Below the pieces are notes generated by a model. The model had not been told where the DNA came from. It did not search any database and saw only the letters and a program-made list of their open reading frames with translations. The position numbers were made by a program, and so were the translations under genes. This document shows positions 54,201 to 64,000 of a stretch of 64,000 nt of DNA, in pieces. Location of the stretch: NCBI RefSeq assembly GCF_049306965.1, contig NC_133176.1:9926501-9990500 (forward strand), given 5' to 3'. The first letter of the stretch is position 1, and every line of letters starts with the position of its first letter. The DNA comes from Danio rerio. Taxonomy: Eukaryota; Chordata; Actinopteri; Cypriniformes; Danionidae.

Positions 54201-55989
54201 ACGCTTAGGCTGAAATCAAAGACAAAATATATAATTATAATACATCCATTATACAATCAATAAAGGTTAGAACAAAATTAAAAATTGCTGTCTCAACATG
54301 CAAAAGCAGATTAAACCTACACAGGATATATGCAGGAATCCTAAAGGTAATTTCAATACCTTAAGACTTTTTTAAAAGACCTTCTCAGAATATTTTAAGA
54401 CCTCGTCGCCACTTCAAGTTCTAATCAGTATCAAACCTTTTACTTAATAAACAGTTGTAGTTAAATAAATCAGACGACAACCATGCAACAGAACTCACAT
54501 AAGATTGGAAGAAATAAAGCTTGAAATAATAAATTCCTTAGTTGGTTTCAGCGACAGGCTTCAGCCAATGTTAAAACTGAATTTCCTCCAACCAGGAGTA
54601 CGCAAACTTAAATTTTCCAATTTTGCTGTCAAAATGTCTCGATATAATTACGCTTTTTTTAAAGCACTGACATACATAAAAAATTAAACAAAGAATAAAC
54701 TTGGGTCTGTTTCTACAAATATGTCGTTTACTGTTATCTCCCGACTTCTTTGGTCACATCCATAATGCATGTTTATTTTCCTCATTTAAAATGCATCAGA
54801 TTGATATTTTTCTGACCCCATAATTCTGTGGTGAGTTGTTTTGGAAAATATAAAACAGATGTTTCAATATAATGTTAACATATACTTTCTTTGTGTATGT
54901 TTTAAGTTTTTACTGAAAGTCACATCCATAACGTAGAAATTGCTCTATTACCTTTTTGGCAAGGTGCAGTTTGCAGCCATGGGAATCCTCTGGACGAAAG
55001 AATCAAGGTGCTTTAAAAATGTGCTAGAGAAATCAAATTCAACTAAAAGTGTCCACACCTTCGTCATAAACCTAGAAGACAGAAAGATATGAAGAGGAAA
55101 ATAAATAAATAAATAAATAAATGCACTCTTAATGCACTTAAAATATATACAAATAACAGGTTTGTGGCATTACCTCCACAGGAGCATTGACACCATTTCA
55201 GATACAGTTTTAATAGCATGCATATTTCTGCAAGAGAGATAACATTTCATTAATAATTCCACATTACATGAATGCATATAACAACAAAAAAAAGTGGTCA
55301 GGATGTTCAATTATTACCCAGGAGCTGTGTGGGTGATGAAAAGCTTGATTGCCCCTAAAAGCATAACAACACAAGTCTTGGGGTTCTCTTCATTTGCTCC
55401 GTTGAAAAACATTTTAAGATGATGACTGACACCACTGTAACTGTAAAAATAATGAAGAGCTAATTAGTATAGCAAGCAGTCATGCACAGACACCATTCAT
55501 GTTATAAAGCAATTAGCAAAATAACACTATACAATTGAGGACCACTTACTCATACTCCAGGTTTTTAAAGTGGTGTCCACTGCATCCTTTGCATCCTAAG
55601 GTCTGGTTCTGTGTAAAGGCATTTTTGTTGTGATGACAGTAGCAGCGGCAGTCCTTTTGATTGGGATTCTCATTCCCCAACAAAAACTTTGCATATTTCA
55701 TTGCTAAACTGCCAGCAAATTTCTGCAGTAAAGTCTCTACATAAGCACATAAAATTAAGAGTTAGGTTAGCACAGGTACGAAGAAAGAATCAGTACATCT
55801 GCAGTTTTAGTGAAGAGAAAGATAGAAAATACCTGCACGCCGCAGATCTGAATCCATTTCTGATGGATCAAAGGTAAAGTTCAGCTCATGCAGAAATCCC
55901 ATCATGCACTTGTCACGGAGGGCTTTCCAGTAGACGCTGTGCTTATGAGCATTGCAGTGGCAAAAGCCAGGAATGGTCCAAAAGTCACA

Positions 55990-56024
<35 letters not shown>

Positions 56025-58628
56025 AGCCACATTTATTTGTTTCTTACACGCTTTACAAATGCTTCACAAACACAAGACTTTTAGCCTGGTATGTGGGTCA
56101 AAAATGAAAAGGGCATCAATGGAAAAAGTTGTATACAGCACAGTTCACAGAATCACCCGATACAATCCACTAATCAATATACAATACTTGTTTTGGGGTT
56201 TTTTATTTTATTTTAGAAAATAAGTCTTTTACAAAAAAACATGCAAATAAACTTTTGAGAAATTAGTGTTTTTGAAACTAATGAAGACAGAAGTCAATGA
56301 CTCGAATTATTTAGCCTGACATGTTCATGGTTCGAAGATATTTCTCAAAATAAAATACATTAGCTGTGTCCAAAAATACCTACTACTCAGTAGGTACTGC
56401 ATTGTAATTTACTACTTAACCGATAGAAAAGTATGTGTATACAGTATGAATGGAGCTTAAATGTACTACGGATACCACTTTGTCATCATCACGTGGCCTA
56501 CCTGCTTAACTCCCATTCCATGAATTCTCTCACTGTGCATCATGGGATAGCGTAGCGTGCATTGGATGTGCACTTCAGAATATCACCAGCAGTATGAAAG
56601 TAATCTGGATACTTCTCGCATACTGTTTTTCAAATTCTATAAATTTGGAGATACTACTTGGCTCACATCCCATTTTTAGTGTACTATATAGTATAGAAGT
56701 ATGTAATTGTGTTCAAATTGAAAAAAGTTAGTTTTTTGTAACCAGATGGTTGATTCACGAGACAAACTCACAGACAAATTCTTAAATGATTACAAATGAA
56801 AGTACTCAGGAAATGCTAATCACTTGCTAATATGGTTAAAGACAAAGCCTAGAACCATGACAGTGATTATATCTGAAGCCTGCACTATATCTTGTAGTTC
56901 TAGAGTACTCCAGACAGGTGAGTGAGCTTGATAAACCACCTATAGGGGAATTACCAACCTACGTCACACGGGTCCCCAGTTGCAAAAAAAAAAAAAAAAG
57001 ATCAGCTGCAATAGTAAACGAGTTGTCCGGTAGGATGCCAAATTCGAGAAAACTTAACTTTTAGTCCAAAGTCACAAAATGGAAAACAACTTTTGCTGTA
57101 CACCACATTACTTTTAATGGCAACCGCAGACTTTGGCTAAAATAGAGCTGAATGAAGTGACAACCAAATTAGAAATGCTCGACTCTGCAGTTATTTCATA
57201 TCAGGTAAGTTCACGCTATGCTGAATCAGACACATTACTCGTTTTTGATTGCAGCAATGATTTCAGCAAAAACAGTTACATATGGTTAATTAAATTGCAG
57301 ACACTGAATGCTTAGAATGAAGCGTGAAAGTGCAAGTTATTAAGGTAAAGTTGGTTTTATATTCACACATTCATTCAGATGTCATTCCCTCACTGTAAAT
57401 GCTAGCACTCCTGTTTTTTTTGTTTGTTTGTTTTTTGCAACCTCTGTGGGCACATCCTGAATGTTTACAAACATGGTAATTAGTCTATAGGATACTCTTC
57501 GTCCTCTCTTATGCACATGGCAGTTTGTCAGAACACTTCAGTTTGTACAGATAGACCTTAAATATTTTTATTTGTAGTTTTACTCTATAGAGAAATATAT
57601 ATATATATTTACTCATACATACGGTACATATCACAAATAAAAATGTGAAGCCAGTAAACTCACCATGGAGGCTAGTTTGTCACAGATATAGCAGAAACAC
57701 TGATCACAGTGCTTAGCATTATCTTGTAGAGGTCCAGAGACGTTCTGCTCTTCTCGACTGGAGGACACAAACACACAAAAATGAAAACACTCATAACAAA
57801 GGACAACACACTGGAGTCATCTTCTAATCAATATTTTACAAAAACGTCTGTTTTACAAACCAGAAAGGCAGAACACAGTCGTATCTAGCATGTGGAAGAA
57901 CTGTTGCGGTTTGGGAGTATGTGATGGCCAAGTCCTCATCCACCTCCTCGATATGCCTGGGCACATCTAAGATGAACAGAAAACAAAGACAAACACAAAG
58001 ATGACAATGATTAGGCTGGGGTAAAGCTTGCTTTATATTAGCACATTGGGACTTTCTCCTTGATAAGATAATATCAAAAAAGTATTATTTGTAAATTCTA
58101 CATGGGGAAATCATATTAGCAGCTAATGACTATAGAAGTACAACTTTGTTCACGATCAGTTAAATAGCACTAATGTTGATTTAAAGTCTTACATGTGATT
58201 TCAAGAAAGAATATTCAAAGTACCATGGTAAACAATATGGAGGGCGTCACTGAACGAACCAACTTTACCTCGATAATGATTAGCATGTTTTCATAGCTTA
58301 GCATTAACGGAACACCAGACTTTAAAAGGGTATACGACATCAATAAACGTAATTAGCATAGTAATCGCTTTTTAAAATCATGCTATGCCTATATTACACG
58401 TAAAATCAAGCATTATATTAGCATAACACTGAAGAAAACGTGGTTACTTGTTGATACTTCTGAACACTCACCTCTTTTGTTTTGTCATATTTAAGTATTG
58501 ACATAACGAAGATTACCTGGTCCTTTCGTCTCATTTTCAACGATAAGCACAGAGGAATCGTTGAGGGTCATTGAGAAATTGCCTTCATCCTCATCGTCGC
58601 TTAAAACTATAATTGAATTGTGCTCCAT
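45651..58628 (-). CDS. Uncharacterised 696-residue protein with SIM-like N terminus and two Cys/His clusters
   Basis: Nineteen coding exons join without a phase error (minus strand, 5' to 3'): 58628-58517, 57966-57861, 57757-57664, 55989-55833, 55736-55550, 55440-55318, 55227-55174, 55071-54952, 54209-54051, 52889-52836, 52734-52692, 52330-52114, 50856-50777, 50258-50151, 50057-49977, 49347-49243, 49160-49048, 48961-48839, 45705-45651. The sum is 2091 nt. Residues 6-16 (IIVLSDDEDEG) look like a SUMO-interaction motif, with a second possible core at 27-31 (VLIVE). Cluster 1 is C90-x2-C93-x-C95-x2-C98, then C105, C114, C116, H119. Cluster 2 is C186, C188, C190, H191, H192, C205, C208, H211, H212. 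Both could bind metal. The rest is helical-looking without a motif I know. Cluster 1 (DNAKHCDQCFCYICD) recalls, from memory, the Cys module of plant RPM1-interacting protein 13; that is a resemblance, not an assignment. Function unknown. The last exon is the least certain. Confidence 0.88.
47205..47584 (+). mobile_element. LINE 3' part, left piece
   Basis: A frame around 47290-47400 reads WWNDLPNPTLTVDTLVSF then RQQLKTPSLQ, the end of a LINE ORF2. A 3' UTR follows. The tail is cut by the element at 47585-48616. Confidence 0.65.
47585..48616. mobile_element. hAT-like element inside a LINE tail
   Basis: The ends are TAGGGCTAGGCGAT and ATGTCGCTCAGCCCTA. Flanks GCTGAATA (47577-47584) and GCTGAATC (48617-48624) agree at 7 of 8. 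A 28-base T run lies at 48570-48597. A short minus-strand frame at 48007-48195 belongs to the element or chance. Confidence 0.8.
48625..48672 (+). mobile_element. LINE tail, right piece
   Basis: CCTCAATTGTAAGTCGCTTTGG and the following ATACATCGGCGAAATAACTAAA are the usual LINE tail and continue the piece ending at 47584. Confidence 0.6.
49554..49816. mobile_element. Cyprinid MITE with both ends
   Basis: AAGGGATAGTTCACACAAA at the left and TTTGGTTGAACTATCCCT at the right are inverted. It lies in the intron between coding exons 15 and 16 of the unnamed gene. Confidence 0.7.
50401..50630. mobile_element. GATAACC-family MITE, partly decayed
   Basis: CATGGGACGATAACCAGTTTC and GGTATACCGTGG match the copies at 19982 and 28628. 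The right end is less clear. Confidence 0.5.
51178..51280 (+). repeat. AT microsatellite followed by AAAC repeats
   Basis: About 38 AT units (51178-51253) run into AAAC units to about 51280. It lies in the intron between coding exons 12 and 13 of the unnamed gene. Confidence 0.95.
53477..53677. mobile_element. hAT MITE with target duplication
   Basis: It starts CAGTGGTCTCAAACTTAATTC and ends in the inverted GAATTAAGTTTGAGACCACTG. Flanks CTCTAGGG and CTCTAGGA agree at 7 of 8. Long inverted arms make it a near hairpin. Confidence 0.85.
55989..56022 (+). repeat. A-run (poly-T on the minus strand) at a 3' splice site
   Basis: About 33 A follow CACACTTT on the plus strand. On the minus strand this is a T homopolymer directly before the acceptor AAAG of coding exon 4 of the unnamed gene. 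Confidence 0.85.
56361..56720. mobile_element. TIR element of the CTACTCAGTAGGTACT type
   Basis: TGTGTCCAAAAATACCTACTAC on the left and TACTATATAGTATAGAAGTATG then TTGTGTTCAAATTGA on the right resemble inverted ends. A GGCCTACCTGCTTAACTCC and CATCATGGGATAGCGTAG interior is common in cyprinids. Confidence 0.5.
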
Positions 58629-58830
58629 CCTGTAAACAAGAACGAGAAGAAGCGAACTCGAGGTCAGCTTAAGTCAGCATGTGTCGTGTGAAAAAGCTTT
58701 TATGTTCATTTGTTCTACTTTTAATAACTTAGTCAGTGAAACTTACACGTTTATCTTCAAATTCCACCCCGAACGTGCGGGTTCAAAGTTTGGCGCTTCG
58801 TCTGGATTTTTTGATCCTGACCAAACCGGA
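58629..58830 (-). promoter_or_regulatory. 5' UTR exon and promoter of the unnamed minus-strand gene
   Basis: On the minus strand a non-coding exon ends at 58747 with a consensus donor (AAACGT/GTAAGT). It joins the acceptor TTTACAG just before the start codon, so the first coding exon begins one base before its ATG. The region left of about 58830 has CpGs but no TATA box. A 5'-truncated DANA SINE begins within about 140 bp of this edge. Confidence 0.55.
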
Positions 58831-58963
58831 AATGTTCACGTTTTCTTCTTAAGGGGTTAATGGCGCTTGGCAGGCAAATTTATATGGGGCATTCCCGCCA
58901 CCTATTGGACAGGAGTGTGAACCGCACGTGTTATACGTTTAGCTAGCAATATGTCACAAAACC

Positions 58964-59221
58964 AGTGCTGTCGCCTCACAACAAGAAGGTCGCTGGTTCG
59001 AGCCTCGGCTGGGTCAGTTGGCGTTTCTGTGTGGAGCTTGCATGTTTTCCCTGCGTTCGCGTGGGTTTTCTCCGGGTGCTCTGGTTTCAGTCCACAGTCC
59101 AAAGACATGCGGTTACAAATTGGGTAGGCTAAACTGTCGGTAGTTTAGGAGGGTGAATGAGTGTGTATGGATGTTTCCCAGAGATGGGTTGCGACTGGAA
59201 GGGCATCTGCTGTGTAAAACA
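58964..59221 (+). mobile_element. DANA SINE, 5'-truncated
   Basis: It begins within the head (AGTGCTGTCGCCTCACAAC) and runs to GCATCTGCTGTGTAAAACAGGTGCCC. It carries a clear box B-like GGTTCGAGCC. Confidence 0.9.
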
Positions 59222-59354
59222 GGTGCCCTTACCAAAACAAAAAACAAAACAAAAAAAACGCCTTTGCCCTTAAGAGGTTATTATTGTAAACAATATTAAA
59301 TAAGCTGACAATTTATTTCTTATATTCTTCTTTTAGTCTAGGTTTAATGGACTT

Positions 59355-60275
59355 AGGGGGGAGCATGGCACAAAGTAACACATTTGGGTTTTGGCCAAAT
59401 AATGAACAAAGTAATGAAATTAAACAAACAACAACAAATGAGCACTGGATGTATGATTGCCGGACCTGTGGATTCTATGCAGTTTTGCCAAAAGTGCCAG
59501 GAGTACAAATGCTACTATTTACCCCACCTGTAACTGTACTTGTGTTAATAGTAACACATGCTTAAAAAGGCAAATTTCACACAATTAATTTAAATTCAGT
59601 TTACTTTAAATAGTTACTATATTTCCTCAGTAGCTATTTTTTTATTCTACACAGTATGTTTATTTATTTATGTATTGGATAAACACATTTGGATTGATTA
59701 GCATTATTATACACTATAATATGGATTTATTGCATTATTATCCATTATTATACAATGCATTTATTTGCATTATTAGCAATAAAATTACTTTTTCTATCAA
59801 TTTTATTTATATATACAGTTTTTAACATTACACTCAAAATAAAAATAAAAATAAAAATGTTGTGTTTCTTTAATTGTTGTCCAACAGTGTGTGGCTTAAT
59901 TGTGACACCCTGTAACAACTAACTCCGCTTTGTCCTGTTTTCTTTAAAACTGACTTGCAGTCACTGTTTATTTTTTTACATCTTTCTAAATGGTTCCCTC
60001 ATTTAGCCTAGAAGACGGTGATCACAACAAGATTTTATGTACATACTTTTACAGATTGTTTTAAATAAAAAAAAATGACTGTAATAGAAAATACTTTCAT
60101 GCAACGAAAATGGTTTCTCATCCAAATTTTGCCAAACTTTTTCAACAATTGGCAGGAAAACGTCTGCCAACACACTGTGGTGAAAACTACTGAAGCATGT
60201 CATGGTTAACCCTGAGCGAATACCTTAAAACTCTGCGTTACATTTTACCCTGTGTTACTTTGTACCCTCCGCTCT
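59355..60275. mobile_element. TIR element with CAAAGTAACAC ends
   Basis: GGGGGGAGCATGGCACAAAGT at the left and TGTGTTACTTTGTACCCTCCG at the right are inverted over about 24 bp with a few mismatches. No transposase recognised in the interior. A 72-codon frame at 59347-59565 falls in its left end. Confidence 0.6.
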
Positions 60276-60493
60276 TCTATTAGGCATGGGTTCGAGTAAT
60301 TAACGTTTGATTTCAATGATTTCCTTTAATTTTTTACAATTTCTGTGATTGAAAATCATGGTTATATACAGCAAATATTGCTTCCTCGAATATGGTATTT
60401 ATATTTTATGCAAAACAAATCTTGAATTTGAAAGAAAATTCAATATAAAAAAAATCACAATAAGTTACATCAAAAACTCATGAATATTATCTT

Positions 60494-60842
60494 ATTCATT
60501 CATTTTCCATCAGCTTAGTCCCTTTATTCATCAGGGGTTGCCACAGCGGAATGAACCGCCAACTTATCCAACATATGTTTTACACAGTGGATGCCCTTCC
60601 AGCTGCAACCAAGTACTTGGAAACACCCATACACACTCATACACTATGGCCAATTTAGTTTATTCATCTACCGCATGTCTTTTGGACTGTGGGGGAAACC
60701 GGAGCACCCGGAGGAAACCCAAGCAAATGCAGGGAAAACATGGAAACTCCACACAGAAATGCCAACTGACCCAGCCGAGGCTCGAACCAGCAACCTTCTT
60801 GCTGTGAGGGGACAGCACTACATACTGTGCCACTGCGTCCCC
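60494..60842 (-). mobile_element. DANA SINE, near full length
   Basis: A reverse-orientation DANA runs from the ATTC tail to the head near 60842. It lies about 180 bp past the ptcd1-like stop codon, possibly at the end of its 3' UTR. Target duplication unclear. Confidence 0.9.
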
Positions 60843-61023
60843 ACTTTTGTATTTTTGTCTTACAAATAAAACAATATAGCCTAATATTAAATACAAATGT
60901 TTAATATATACAAAACAAATGTACAATTATTATCAGACATATTCAAAATCAGCCTTAGATACATTCACAATTAAGGTCAGGCAACCTTTACATGTATAAC
61001 TTCAAGCTCAATTGAGTCAAGAT

Positions 61024-62732
61024 TTATTCTGAAACTTGTTTTACTCCATCTTGATTTGACTCTGGTTTCGGTGACTGATACTTGGCCCAGGGGTGCGGGG
61101 TTTCCTGGCCAGGCATGAACTCCAGCCATTCCTTGTAAAACCCACGAAAGCCATCAATCCTGTCCAGGTATACGTTTTGTGATTTTAACTACAGTAAAGA
61201 AGAGAAACCAAGCATAATTAATCCATAAAAGAACAAGAAAAAGCCTGGTGACAGGTCAATAACATGTAAAAAAAAAAAACATTCACTGCAAAATATTATG
61301 TAATATAAAGATTACATATAAAATCATTTATTTTAATCATTTTATTTTTATCATTTAGCATTTATTTGCTAAAAATACACTAATACACAACAAATGTTGA
61401 AAAATGATAATATTACCATTAATACTGGTAATAAAACCAGTAACACTGTAATTTAATAAGATGCCAATGCTGTAATTATTTCAGTATCTAGTGTCACATA
61501 AAACTTTAGAAATCAAATTAAAATGCAAAAAACCATTCATCTTAGAAGTTAACCAACTTATAAATTTAAGTAACTAACCTGAATTATATTTCACACACAC
61601 CAAGTTGTTTAATGCAGTGGTTCTCAAACTGTGGTATGTGTACCACAAGTGGTAAACAAGGCTTCCTTCTAGTGGTATGCGGAGAAGTTGATGAATAATT
61701 AAAGTAAAAAATGAACACAATTTTAACCCTTTGACGCATATGATAACACTGATGTGATCAGTAAATTGATTTTAATAGGCTAAACCTTTTATTTTATTTT
61801 ACATTTTCTAATGTTTGTTATGTATTCTCTCTAATTTGAAGCCAATCTCCTCCCCATATTTGTAGCGGTTGTTGGGGACGTATCCCGTATTTTTATATCC
61901 CAATGGTATGGTTTAATGACTTGCTTTTCTGACACACAAAGCCTACTGTAAGGCGCAGTAAGCAGATCTAATTTCTTATTTAAATATGTAAATCTAAATC
62001 ATATATTTAAAATACAATTTAATGTTTAGATTTCAAAAATATACAATTAAGTCATATATATATAGGCAATATCTATTTAAAATATTTATCAAAAAGATTT
62101 TTACATATGATGACATAGCCTATATTTATGAGGTCTAGGAAACATTTCCAGGTTTTGGTGAATAGGCTACTATATGATAATGCTTTAGATTGAAGTACAG
62201 CAGTTTCTTTTTACTTTTTAAGAACAGTACCCTTTTTAATTAACTTTTAGAAGCACATTTAATTAAAACATTTTTTTGTTTACTTGTAAGCACAGTGCAG
62301 TGTTAATGTTTAAACTATTTATAATGTTTAAAGTGGCTGACAATATTAAATTATCTGAATAATTATCTTCCTAGTTTTTGAACTGTGCAGAGCTGTAGTT
62401 GCCTAATTAGGTCTTTTACGCTACTATACTTTAATACTGGTCATTATGGTGGTACTTAGAGAGACAAATTTTTTTCTGAGGTGGTAATTGGTAAAAAGAG
62501 TTCGAGAACCACTGGTTTAATGTATCTCTAAGTTATATGAGTCTCTAACCTTGTCATATGATGGAGGATATTGAGATGCAAACTCCAGCTGTCTGATGAT
62601 GACCTCATTGGGCGGCACCTGCATTTTGTGCATGTGTTTGAGAAGTTCATGCAGATACGCGTAGTCCAAACGCTTCAGTCCTTGGCTGATCAGAGCACTG
62701 TATATATGAGCATTCGGTACAATTCCACAAGC
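61024..62732 (-). CDS. ptcd1: PTCD1-like pentatricopeptide repeat protein, C-terminal two exons (partial)
   Basis: Two minus-strand exons, 62732-62550 (61 codons) and 61188-61024 (54 codons and TAA), join in phase 0 with GT-AG sites. The first encodes [19 protein letters not shown] and [25 protein letters not shown], two helix pairs of the pentatricopeptide type (VPN, VPPNEV turns). The second encodes a C-terminal tail with [25 protein letters not shown]. This agrees with my memory of the end of PTCD1, a mitochondrial matrix protein needed for 16S rRNA processing and mitoribosome assembly; another PPR protein is possible. No further exon was found between 62733 and the right edge, so the rest lies outside the window. 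AATAAA overlaps the stop codon. Confidence 0.65.
61615..62514. mobile_element. hAT (Charlie-like) element with perfect target duplication
   Basis: The ends are CAGTGGTTCTCAAACTGTGGT and GAGTTCGAGAACCACTG. Identical flanks GTTTAATG lie at 61607-61614 and 62515-62522. It is 900 bp with no transposase frame, and lies 27 bp past the donor of the ptcd1-like exon at 62550. Confidence 0.92.
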
Positions 62733-62843
62733 CTGCAAAAAATTGAAAATTGTAATCTTTAAACACATTAAAACGAGCCATATAATTCAATCAATATGTT
62801 AAATTGGCTTAAGTGGCTTAAGTAGGAGCACAAATTCTCTACA

Positions 62844-64000
<1,157 letters not shown>

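Noticed and set aside
59347-59565. 72-codon frame starting MDLGGSMAQSNTFG
   Set aside because: It coincides with the terminal inverted repeat of the element at 59355-60275.

Overview
The window is teleost nuclear DNA, almost certainly zebrafish (Danio rerio) or a very close danionin. Two things point there. The spliced alkbh5 product comes out at exactly 352 residues with the expected fish sequence. The introns and intergenic DNA are full of DANA SINEs and small TIR transposons typical of that genome. All genes are spliced; exons were assembled by hand from splice signals, reading phase and remembered family sequences, with no alignment run.

Layout. (1) 77-12787, plus: the last eleven coding exons of an unconventional myosin XV (myo15a type), covering the C-terminal MyTH4-FERM and a PDZ-ligand tail. 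(2) 14673-22018, plus: complete alkbh5, the nuclear m6A RNA demethylase, four coding exons. (3) about 26850-37540, plus: mief2 (MiD49-like mitochondrial fission receptor), a non-coding first exon and four coding exons. (4) about 39900-45600, plus: smcr8, partner of C9orf72 and WDR41, two coding exons. (5) 58800-45480, minus: a 19-coding-exon gene for a 696-residue protein I cannot name, with SUMO-interaction-like motifs at the N terminus and two Cys/His clusters; it converges on smcr8. (6) 62732-61024, minus: the last two coding exons of a PTCD1-like pentatricopeptide protein, running off the right edge.

The order myo15a-alkbh5-mief2-smcr8 is that of human 17p11.2 (MYO15A-ALKBH5-LLGL1-FLII-MIEF2-TOP3A-SMCR8) without LLGL1, FLII and TOP3A. 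The genes do not form one pathway; they are a conserved neighbourhood (hair-cell myosin, RNA demethylase, mitochondrial dynamics, autophagy/lysosome GAP complex, unknown gene, mitochondrial RNA factor).

The rest is mostly repeats: DANA SINEs (several with clean target-site duplications), hAT-like elements (several with 8-bp duplications), Tc1/mariner MITEs and one dead Tc1 transposase, L1- and L2-like LINE fragments, foldback elements and long AT microsatellites. The most striking observations are: a hAT element whose left edge forms the 5' splice site of alkbh5 exon 3; a 1.2-kb foldback palindrome in alkbh5 intron 1; a GC-AG intron in myo15a; and the unnamed SIM/Cys-cluster gene. No LTR or other capsid-bearing element, CRISPR array, rRNA or functional tRNA gene was recognised.
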